A stretch of DNA of 64,000 nt from Helicobacter sp. 12S02634-8. GTDB taxonomy: Bacteria > Campylobacterota > Campylobacteria > Campylobacterales > Helicobacteraceae. Below the pieces are notes generated by a model. The model was not told the DNA's origin. It searched no databases and saw only the letters and a program-made list of their open reading frames with translations. Each line of letters opens with the position of its first letter. Within the stretch, counting starts at the first letter, position 1. This document shows positions 57,266-64,000 of the stretch, one piece after another. The position numbers and the translations under genes were made by a program. The DNA is taken from positions 160,777 through 224,776 of the forward strand of contig NZ_MLAP01000002.1 of assembly GCF_002272865.1 (NCBI RefSeq). The letters are read 5' to 3'.

Positions 57266-57657
57266 AAGGCGATATCCACAGCGATTGCCATCTACACATT
57301 GATGGAGAATTTGAGGGCAATATCTATTCTAAAAACACCGTGATGATTGGCAAAAGCGGGCTTGTCAGTGGCAACATCTATGCGCAAAAACTCATTGTCA
57401 GTGGCAAACTCTCAGGACTGATTGAATGTGAAGTTGTAGAAATCCTCCCCCTAGGGCATATCAATGGAAAAATCATCAGCTCTGAGCTTGTGATTGAACG
57501 CAAGGGTATTTTTATTGGCGAGAGCAAAATCAAGCAAGACAAAAGCCCCACAACCCCCCTCGCCCATCACGCCCCCATCTCCCATCAAGCCCAAGACACA
57601 CAAGACACTAAGCCCCAAAGTCCAAAATCCCAAACACCAAAACTCCAAGCACAATGA
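57178..57657 (+). CDS. ccmA: Bactofilin CcmA (cell-shape protein)
   Basis: CcmA is a bactofilin, a filament-forming cytoskeletal protein that works with the Csd enzymes to set helical cell curvature. The 159-residue protein has the repeated beta-helix core (IIAVGTKLKGDIHSDCHLHI, GEFEGNIYSKNTVMIGKSGL, SGNIYAQKLIVSGKLSGLIE) and a Pro/Gln/Ser-rich tail. The ATG at 57178 has AAAGGA seven bases upstream, inside csd1. Its stop overlaps mfd by four bases. Confidence 0.93.
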   Translation: MALFTHDNKQPNGAGKTGPATIIAVGTKLKGDIHSDCHLHIDGEFEGNIYSKNTVMIGKSGLVSGNIYAQKLIVSGKLSGLIECEVVEILPLGHINGKIISSELVIERKGIFIGESKIKQDKSPTTPLAHHAPISHQAQDTQDTKPQSPKSQTPKLQAQ

Positions 57658-60600
57658 TACAATCTAGCCTTTATGCTGCCTTTGCGCAAGGGTTCAAAAG
57701 CACGCTCCTACTCACCAAAGACGCTAAAGAAGCCCTAGGGGCTTATGAAGCTGCTAAGTTTTTTGCCAAAACCCATACGCCTATTTTATTGCCTGAATTG
57801 CGCGCAAAAATGGGCGATGATATGCGTTCATTTTCGAGCGAATTCAGTGAGCTTTTAGCCAAATTAAGAATATTTTATGCCACGTCAAACCCGCTTTTAA
57901 TCTCCCCGATTGCCACGCTCCTCTATCCCATGCCCCAAGCAGAGCTTTTAAAAACCTTTGTGCTAGCCAAAGGAGCGCATTATGACCTTGAAGCACTCAA
58001 AACACAGCTTTTTTATTATGGCTATGAGAGCGTTGATATTGTCGAGATGGAGGGCGAGGTGAGCTTTCGGGGGGATATTATCGATATTTTTATCCCCTTT
58101 GATAAGCCCTATCGCATAAGCTTTTTTGACACAGAATGCGAGAGTATCCGCGCCTTTGACCCTAGCACGCAGCTAAGCTCCCAAGAAGAACTTGAGGGCC
58201 TAGAAATCCCCCCTGCGCTCTTTAGCCTTGATACACAAACCCATCATATGATTGAAGAGCGCATTACCCAAGGTGAGTTTGAAGCTTTCAGTAAAGACAT
58301 TGCTTCGTTAGGATTTTGGTATTTGGGCGCATATGGTGTGCCTTTTATCGGCACTTATGGAGCGCAAATCACGCCAGAAGCCCTCAAAGAAGTGCAAGAA
58401 ATCTATAGCTTTGCAGACTCTCTCCCTATCAAGCTCTCTGATTTTGAAGCCCTCAAGGTGCTAGAAAGCCCAAAAGATGGCAGTGTTGATATTGATGTGC
58501 ATACAAAAAATATCGACACGCTCATCACGCTCAATAGCCATAAAAAAATCACGATTTTAGCCAGAAACCAAGCCCTCCTAAAAACCATCAACACGCAAGC
58601 GCAAAATGTGCGCTGTGAGATTTCTGATTGTGTCATCAATATCGCCACTCCAAAAGAGCTTATCATCTCGCTCAACACGCACTCCAAGCCCAAAAAACAT
58701 CAAAAATCCCAGCTCGGTATCGATGAGCTGGCTATGGGTGAATATATCGTGCATAATGACTATGGTATCGGCATATTCAGAGGTATCACACAAGTGAGTG
58801 TCTTAGGGAGTGTGCGGGATTTTATCCGTATCGATTATCAAGGCGAAGACAGGCTTTTGCTCCCTGTAGAAAATCTCCATCTCATCGGGCGCTATATCGC
58901 TGCCTCTGAGGGCGTGCCCCTTGTGGATCGGCTCGGCAAAGGGAGCTTTGCTAAGCTCAAAGAAAAGGTCAAGACCAAGCTATTTGAAATCGCTGAGGGG
59001 ATCATCAAACTAGCTGCTGAGCGCAACTTGCTTGAGGGAAAGACCATCAACACCGACCTCGCAGAAATCGTTGCGTTCAAAAACCTCTGTGGCTTCACTC
59101 TCACCCCCGATCAAGACAAGGCCATTGCTGAGATTTTTGCTGATCTCTCCAGTGGCAAGGTGATGGATAGACTTTTGAGCGGAGATGTGGGCTTTGGCAA
59201 GACAGAAGTAGCGATCAATGCAATCTTTGCTGTTTATAAAAACGGCTATCAATCTGCACTCATTGTCCCAACAACACTTTTATGCAACCAACATTTCAAC
59301 ACACTCAAAGCCCGCTTTACCCCCCTAGGGCTCAGAGTCGCCAAACTCGATCGCTTCAGCAAGGGCACCCAAAAGGCGCAGATACAAAAAGGACTGCTCG
59401 ATGGGAGCATTGATGTAGTCATCGGGACGCACGCACTCTTGAATGCGCAGTTTAAAAATCTCGCATTGATGGTTGTTGATGAAGAGCATAAATTTGGTGT
59501 CAAGCAAAAAGAAAGTATCAAAGCCTTGAGTAAAGACCTGCATTTTTTGAGTATGTCTGCTACGCCTATTCCGCGCACGCTCAATATGGCACTCTCACAA
59601 ATCAAAGGTATGAGTAGCCTCTTGAGCGCGCCCATTGAGCGCATGCCTAACAAAACCTTTTTAAAAGAAAAGACCCCTGCCCTACTCAAAGAAATCATAT
59701 ACAGAGAATTGCGCCGCAATGGCCAAATATTTTATATCCATAACAATATCGCGACCATCGAAGAGGCCAAGCAAGCCATCCAAGAGCTTCTCCCTCAGCT
59801 CAACATTGCGATTTTGCACTCTCAAATCGACTCCAAAGCCAGCGAAGATATTATGATCGATTTTGCGCAAGGCAAATACCAAATGCTCCTATGCACCTCT
59901 ATCATCGAATCAGGTATCCATCTCCCCAACGCCAATACCATCATCATCGATGGCGCAGATAAATTTGGACTTGCTGATTTGCACCAGCTCAGAGGGCGCG
60001 TAGGCCGAGGGAGCAAAGAGGGATTTTGCTATTTTTTGATCCAAGACAAAAGCTCCATCACACCACAAGCAAGCAAACGACTGCTCGCACTCGAGCGCAA
60101 CTCTTATCTTGGCAGTGGCGCAGCGATCGCTTATCACGATCTTGAAATCCGCGGTGGTGGGAATCTCATCGGGCAAGACCAAAGCGGGCATATCAAAAAT
60201 ATCGGCTATGGTCTGTATTTAAAAATGCTAGAAGATGCGATCAACCAACTCACTAGCACGCAAAACAACGTCCAAAACAGCACGCACACCACAGAGCTAA
60301 AACTCAGTGTCAGCGGCTATCTCAACCCCGAGCTTATCCCTAGCGATCGCTTGCGCCTTGAGCTTTATCGGCGCTTATCTTTGTGTCAAGAAATCACACA
60401 AGTCCATACAATCGAGAGTGAAATCGAAGACAGATTTGGCAAACTCGATCCAATGAGCGCGCAATTCCTCCAGATCATCACGATTAAAATCCTAGCTAAT
60501 GCCCTAAAAATTAAAACCATCTCTAATTTCGCGCAAAATATCGCAATCTCTTACACCCAAACCCATCAAGAAAGACTAAGCGCGCCGAGCAAAGATGACG

Positions 60601-60668
60601 ATGATGTTTTAAACACAATCTTAAAACATTTACACAATCAAGTCAAATCCAAACCACTGCAAAACTAA
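57654..60668 (+). CDS. mfd: Transcription-repair coupling factor Mfd
   Basis: Mfd removes RNA polymerase stalled at DNA lesions and recruits UvrA. The 1004-residue protein has a UvrB-like N-terminus and the RNA-polymerase-interaction (CarD-like) domain around ELAMGEYIVHNDYGIGIFRG (about 360-379). The RecG-type translocase has Walker A LSGDVGFGKTEVA, the VVDEEHKFGVKQ box and the SATPIPRTLNMALSQIKGMS motif. A C-terminal TRCF domain includes LKLSVSGYLNPELIPSDRLRL. It ends the long rightward operon. Confidence 0.95.
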   Translation: MIQSSLYAAFAQGFKSTLLLTKDAKEALGAYEAAKFFAKTHTPILLPELRAKMGDDMRSFSSEFSELLAKLRIFYATSNPLLISPIATLLYPMPQAELLKTFVLAKGAHYDLEALKTQLFYYGYESVDIVEMEGEVSFRGDIIDIFIPFDKPYRISFFDTECESIRAFDPSTQLSSQEELEGLEIPPALFSLDTQTHHMIEERITQGEFEAFSKDIASLGFWYLGAYGVPFIGTYGAQITPEALKEVQEIYSFADSLPIKLSDFEALKVLESPKDGSVDIDVHTKNIDTLITLNSHKKITILARNQALLKTINTQAQNVRCEISDCVINIATPKELIISLNTHSKPKKHQKSQLGIDELAMGEYIVHNDYGIGIFRGITQVSVLGSVRDFIRIDYQGEDRLLLPVENLHLIGRYIAASEGVPLVDRLGKGSFAKLKEKVKTKLFEIAEGIIKLAAERNLLEGKTINTDLAEIVAFKNLCGFTLTPDQDKAIAEIFADLSSGKVMDRLLSGDVGFGKTEVAINAIFAVYKNGYQSALIVPTTLLCNQHFNTLKARFTPLGLRVAKLDRFSKGTQKAQIQKGLLDGSIDVVIGTHALLNAQFKNLALMVVDEEHKFGVKQKESIKALSKDLHFLSMSATPIPRTLNMALSQIKGMSSLLSAPIERMPNKTFLKEKTPALLKEIIYRELRRNGQIFYIHNNIATIEEAKQAIQELLPQLNIAILHSQIDSKASEDIMIDFAQGKYQMLLCTSIIESGIHLPNANTIIIDGADKFGLADLHQLRGRVGRGSKEGFCYFLIQDKSSITPQASKRLLALERNSYLGSGAAIAYHDLEIRGGGNLIGQDQSGHIKNIGYGLYLKMLEDAINQLTSTQNNVQNSTHTTELKLSVSGYLNPELIPSDRLRLELYRRLSLCQEITQVHTIESEIEDRFGKLDPMSAQFLQIITIKILANALKIKTISNFAQNIAISYTQTHQERLSAPSKDDDDVLNTILKHLHNQVKSKPLQN

Positions 60669-60744
60669 ATCCAAACGCGCAAGCCTCCCCCATCACATCA
60701 ATGCGACCTTAGCAAACTTAGTATCCTTGGCAGTCTTAGTAGCC

Positions 60745-62151
60745 TTATTTGGCTTGTGTGAGTCCTAAGGCTTGTGTGATGATAAAAAACACATCTGTCT
60801 GGTCCAAAAGCCCTGTGAAGTTCAGAGCAGCTGGCCCATATGCTGCGATACGCAACTGAGCGCCGGTATGCCCTTGTGAGTCTGTTTCTGAATTGCCATA
60901 GCTGATCCCCATCAATGCGCCATCTTCTGTGATGAGCGTAGCTGTGAGGCCAGGGGCTTTGGCTTTGGGGTCGATGATCTGGCTGGAGTGGGCGTGATCA
61001 GCTGTAACGATCACAAGCGTATCCCCGCGCTTGCTAGCAAAATCAAGAGCCACTTTCACAGCTTCATCTAAGTCAATGCTCTCTCCGATCTGCCCGCAAG
61101 GATTGGCTAAATGGTCTTGCTTATCGATACTCGCGCCCTCTACTTGCAAGAAAAATCCATTTTCATTGCCCTCAAGCAAGTCAAGCGCCTTTTGGGTCAT
61201 TTGTGCGAGTGTTGGCATAGATTGGGTGCGTTTGGGATTGGGCGTGCATTGGATTGGAGGGTTTTTGAGATTGCCGTGGTAGCTGGCCTTTTCTCCTAAA
61301 TAACGCACAGGCATATTCCCCGAGGCAAAAAGCCCCAAAAGTGGGCGTTTTTGATTGGCTGTTTGGATCTTTTGGAGTTCTTTGAGATTGGTTACAATCT
61401 GATAATCTTGCTTTTTAGCCACTTGGATCAATGGCACACCTGCATATGCGCCACTACTGACTTTCTGCTCAAAAGCCCTGCCCCCACCTCCTAACATCAC
61501 ATCAGCGCGCACTTGGAGTATCTGCTCACTGATTGAGCCCAGACCGCCATTTTCTTTCGCATAGCTCGAGCAAAGCTCTGCAGTTTCTATGGGGCCATAG
61601 CATTTGCGAGAATTGATATGCGCCATCTGTGCTGCAGGCGTTGCGTCTTGGACTTCAGCTGTGCTGACATTGCCTGTTGCTTTGCCTGCACTCTTGGCTA
61701 GCTCGATGATTGTTTTGTGTGCCTTGCCATACACATCAATCCCCAAAGCCCCGTTATAAGTCTTCACACCTGAGCTCCACGCAGTCGCTGAAGCAGCAGA
61801 ATCTGTAACATAATCGGGCTTTTGGGTCTTTTTATCCAACGAATAATGCGTATATTGCCCGCTAAATGGCAGTGCGTCAATCCCCTCTAAAAATCCCCCC
61901 GCGCCTTTATGGTAGTTGCGCGCAATCGTGATTTCAGAATCCCCCATGCCATCGCCTATGAGTAAAATCACATTTTTCACAGGCGCGTCATTGATAAAAT
62001 TTTTCAGCGCTTGGGTCTGATCCCCCACAAAGCGCCTAGCCCCGCCAAAATCCCGAATATCCCCCTTAGCACCCCGCTCATATGCAGGCGCTCCATTTGC
62101 CCCTACTGCAAAGATGAAAGCGATGAGTGTCACAGACAGGTAACTTTTCAT
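60745..62151 (-). CDS. phoA: Periplasmic alkaline phosphatase PhoA (Escherichia type)
   Basis: PhoA releases phosphate from phosphomonoesters in the periplasm. The 468-residue protein has a signal peptide ([20 protein letters not shown]). The catalytic DSA motif is in [12 protein letters not shown] (Ser118), with [11 protein letters not shown] (metal ligands) and [13 protein letters not shown]. Long segments match my memory of E. coli PhoA closely, such as [21 protein letters not shown] and [21 protein letters not shown]. pylori lacks a gene of this type. It is divergent from the exported 2H protein. A -10 element may lie around 62210. Confidence 0.95.
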   Translation of the reverse strand: MKSYLSVTLIAFIFAVGANGAPAYERGAKGDIRDFGGARRFVGDQTQALKNFINDAPVKNVILLIGDGMGDSEITIARNYHKGAGGFLEGIDALPFSGQYTHYSLDKKTQKPDYVTDSAASATAWSSGVKTYNGALGIDVYGKAHKTIIELAKSAGKATGNVSTAEVQDATPAAQMAHINSRKCYGPIETAELCSSYAKENGGLGSISEQILQVRADVMLGGGGRAFEQKVSSGAYAGVPLIQVAKKQDYQIVTNLKELQKIQTANQKRPLLGLFASGNMPVRYLGEKASYHGNLKNPPIQCTPNPKRTQSMPTLAQMTQKALDLLEGNENGFFLQVEGASIDKQDHLANPCGQIGESIDLDEAVKVALDFASKRGDTLVIVTADHAHSSQIIDPKAKAPGLTATLITEDGALMGISYGNSETDSQGHTGAQLRIAAYGPAALNFTGLLDQTDVFFIITQALGLTQAK

Positions 62152-62299
62152 AAAAACTCCTTGTGGTTAGATTAAACGCAAACATCTTAAAAAATCCCTA
62201 TAACATCTTGATGACAAAACACGCACTTTTTGCAATCAATTTGTAACCCCATCACCTTAAGCTTTTAGCGCTTTAAAATCTAAAATGAAGGAATTACAT

Positions 62300-63199
62300 A
62301 TGGAAATCAAAACACAAGCAAACTCCCAAAAATTCATCAAAAAAGGGTTTTCTAAAAATATCTTTGGTCTTCTCCTAGGGCTATTCTTAACGCTCCCCTC
62401 ACTCTCTTTAGCCATAGACAATACATCTCTAAACAGCACAACACTCCTCAAACACCAAAAAACCTATGGCCTAGTCTTTATCCTCCCCAAAGACAAAGTC
62501 CAAGAAATCAACGCACGCACCAAAGGCCTCATACGCGAAACGCTCCTCAAACACAATCTATTCAAAGAAGCCTTGACCTATAATATCCCCCATATCACCG
62601 TGCTCCATATCCACAACCCCGACCCCACCACACCTCAAAAAATGCTCTCTGCGCTCAAAAGCTTCCCTAAGCCCTTTAGCCTACACCTCACACATTTCTT
62701 GTTTGCCCCTGCAAGCCCCAACGCAGTCTATCCGTGGTGGTTTGATATTGGCGTGGATAAAACCTTGGGCTATGCAGCCATCAATGCCTATAACCTTGAA
62801 GCCACAAAAGCCATCGCGCCCTTGCGAGCTACGCCCGTGCCTAGAGCTACAGGCTTTGTCTATCAAGACTCCTCAAGCGCTGCAAAATCTCAGATCCAAG
62901 ACCTCGGGACTAGCGGGCTCAATCGTATCAAAAATGGCAAAAAAGAGAATTTCTATCGTCCCCATGTAACGCTCATCTATAGCGATAGCGCACTCAAAAA
63001 CGATACCATCGCTGCAATGCAAGCACTGCAAAATGACTTCAATGCGACATTTACAACGCCCATCAAGGTGGATTTTGATAGTGTGTCTATCGTAGAGCTC
63101 GGATTTTTGGGTAATGTCTTGAGAGAGATTTATCGTATCAATCTTGCCGATGGGAAAATCTATGATGTAGAAAAAGATACTTTTATCACAAAAAAATAG
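62300..63199 (+). CDS. Exported 2H phosphoesterase superfamily protein
   Basis: I start at ATG 62300, with AAGGAA six bases upstream (the ORF could begin at ATG 62285, but that codon overlaps the ribosome-binding site). The 299 residues start with a positively charged signal peptide (hydrophobic core IFGLLLGLFLTLPSLSLA). Two HxT motifs follow, PHITVL (His98) and RPHVTLIY (His222). This pairing defines the 2H phosphoesterase/2'-5' RNA ligase-like fold. Intervening sequence includes AVYPWWFDIGVDKTLGY. I infer cyclic-phosphodiester or nucleotide-fragment hydrolysis outside the cytoplasm, possibly feeding PhoA. Confidence 0.82.
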   Translation: MEIKTQANSQKFIKKGFSKNIFGLLLGLFLTLPSLSLAIDNTSLNSTTLLKHQKTYGLVFILPKDKVQEINARTKGLIRETLLKHNLFKEALTYNIPHITVLHIHNPDPTTPQKMLSALKSFPKPFSLHLTHFLFAPASPNAVYPWWFDIGVDKTLGYAAINAYNLEATKAIAPLRATPVPRATGFVYQDSSSAAKSQIQDLGTSGLNRIKNGKKENFYRPHVTLIYSDSALKNDTIAAMQALQNDFNATFTTPIKVDFDSVSIVELGFLGNVLREIYRINLADGKIYDVEKDTFITKK

Positions 63200-63237
63200 C
63201 CTTTAAAAGCTCTTTAAAGCTCATCGGTTTTTATATG

Positions 63238-63267
63238 GAGGGGCTTGAACCCCCCCCCCTTTTTTTT
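63238..63267 (+). terminator. Putative terminator after the 2H protein gene
   Basis: A GGAGGGG arm, CTTGAA loop and a run of ten C are followed by eight T. Another small hairpin, CTTTAAA-AGCTC-TTTAAAG, lies just upstream near 63200. Together they should end the transcript. The C-run is also a likely slippage site. Confidence 0.6.
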
Positions 63268-63851
63268 CATAGGGGGCTTTCAAGGCGTATAGAAATAAAA
63301 GAGTGGTGCGAGTGGTTAGGGCGATTGAATCATGAGATAGATGAGATAGCAAAAATAGAGAGATTATCAAAAAAGTAAAAAGATTACAAAGTTCATAGCA
63401 CGCAATGCCTAAGCTTTAATATGCCTTGCTTAGCACAATATAGTTAGCAAATAAGATTATATCTGATGGATTGGATTTTAATGATTTGTTTGATTTTGGT
63501 TGGATAGGATTGGGCTAAAATCAATACGCCTTAAAAGATAGAAAGAAATGCTCCCCTCCCCTACGAAAAACAAGTAAACGGGTTTCAAAAGGATTTTTGG
63601 GTATTAACGGGGAGCAAAACTACTTGTGAGTCTTGATGGGTTTAAGATTCTGAAAGGATCATCAGACTCACAAAAACAATAAAAATAACAAAGATTACAA
63701 TACTTAAACTCATAAATCCCTAAATATCAAGATATTTCTAAACTCCTAAATTTTATTGAACCCCCCTCCCATTTGTAGAAAGGGAATTTCAACTCATTTC
63801 AACTTATCTCATTAAATCCCCCCCCCTCAAATGTGGGGAGGATCTTTCTTT
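63268..63851. other. Gene-free, structured intergenic region
   Basis: I see no convincing protein gene here. A short hairpin (TGC-TAAGC type, 63406-63435, with one bulged C) comes first. A cluster of inverted repeats at 63549-63672 follows. Then come runs of C near 63761 and of nine C at 63818-63826, next to a possible terminator for the edge gene. The region is AT-rich otherwise. It may encode one or more small RNAs. Confidence 0.45.
63549..63672. ncRNA. Candidate structured RNA with pseudoknot-like pairing
   Basis: TGCTCCCC (63549-63556) can pair with GGGGAGCA (63609-63616), and ACAAGTA (63570-63576) with TACTTGT (63621-63627). The arms are interleaved, as in a pseudoknot. A third hairpin pairs TGTGAGTCTTGATG (63625-63638) with CATCAGACTCACA (63660-63672), one T bulged. 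A possible -10 (TAAAAT, 63516-63521) lies upstream on the plus strand. No known RNA family is recognised. Confidence 0.35.
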
Positions 63852-64000
63852 CTACTTAATCTCCCTTAAGAGGGCTTGGACAGCCTTGCCATTTAAGATC
63901 TTAGCGACTCCATCAGCTGTTTGTTGGCTTTTGAGTGCGCCTTCTTGAGATTTGAAACCTCCTAGGAGGTAGTATTTGAATAAGACCTTTTGGACTTTAC
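63852..64000 (-). CDS. C-terminal fragment of a protein running off the right edge
   Basis: An open frame of 48 codons plus a TAG stop (63852-63854) enters from the right edge. It reads KVQKVLFKYYLLGGFKSQEG, then a Lys/Gln/Ala-rich helix ending ALLREIK. The YYLLGGFKSQEGA-type turn recalls SPOR-like repeats, but the fragment is too short to name. A G/C-rich hairpin-like stretch follows the stop. The start and most of the gene are outside the window. Confidence 0.5.
   Translation of the reverse strand, partial: KVQKVLFKYYLLGGFKSQEGALKSQQTADGVAKILNGKAVQALLREIK

Noticed and set aside
63300..63350. GCGAGTGGTTAGGGCGA resembling a tRNA D-arm
   Set aside because: No matching acceptor stem, anticodon arm or T-arm (GTTCGA) follows, so it is not a tRNA.
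63536..63640. Short open frame through the structured region near 63.6 kb
   Set aside because: It has an in-frame stop just upstream and no start codon, and the nine-codon ATG frame at 63548 has no support; the pairing potential is the stronger signal.
1..64000. CRISPR arrays, insertion sequences or prophage genes
   Set aside because: No regularly spaced repeats, transposase-like or phage-like products were found on either strand.

Overview
The window comes from a Campylobacterota genome, almost certainly a Helicobacter other than H. pylori. I base this on gene identity and order: tatB-tatC-queA; serS-TPR protein-uvrD-flgA-ubiX-coaD-tmk-comF; hisS beside waaF; rho-murI; and addA-nhaA-yajC-secD-secF-small membrane protein-leuS-lptE-folC-csd2-csd1-ccmA-mfd. 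These match runs I know from the H. pylori chromosome (around HP1060-1062, HP1474-1480, HP1190-1191, HP0549-0550 and HP1541-1553). Several genes do not fit H. pylori: a GGDEF diguanylate cyclase, a second nhaA, an Escherichia-type PhoA and a catecholate-type TonB receptor with an esterase. The species cannot be fixed from the sequence alone.

Layout. 1-2378 (minus): Tat translocase genes and queA. 2816-11494 (plus): a tightly overlapping housekeeping run from serS to comF. 11510-18587 (minus): a long operon-like run with a zinc-type ABC importer (ZnuA, ZnuC, ZnuB) that has malate:quinone oxidoreductase lodged between ZnuC and ZnuB, plus an NlpC/P60 lipoprotein, an ArsC-like protein, a low-molecular-weight phosphatase, a small membrane protein and an outer-membrane barrel. 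18699-23705: metallophosphoesterase, hisS, cupin, waaF and a flavin reductase-like protein. 23719-29228 (minus): a block of poorly characterised genes ending with oligoendopeptidase F and its translationally coupled partner.

29483-33207 (plus): a three-gene signalling operon made of an uncharacterised coiled-coil protein, a membrane histidine kinase and a response regulator with an unusual winged-helix output domain. 33337-35747: rho, murI and a small membrane protein. 35899-39899: an HpaA-like protein without a lipobox, divergent from a TonB-dependent receptor and a siderophore-esterase-like gene preceded by a Fur-box-like palindrome. 40039-60668: an outer-membrane protein, addA, two tandem nhaA genes, the Sec accessory genes, leuS, lptE, a GGDEF protein, folC, the cell-shape genes csd2-csd1-ccmA, and mfd. 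60745-63199: phoA divergent from an exported 2H-phosphoesterase-like protein. The last 650 bases before a gene fragment at the right edge hold no convincing gene but contain several inverted repeats and poly-C tracts.

Many genes overlap by 1-16 bases, and many use TTG or GTG starts with a good Shine-Dalgarno sequence. I moved several starts accordingly. I see no tRNA, rRNA, CRISPR array, insertion sequence or prophage. The most promising less-described systems are the 29.5-33.2 kb signalling operon, the exported 2H phosphoesterase beside PhoA, the mqo-interrupted zinc transporter operon, and the structured gene-free stretch near 63.5 kb.
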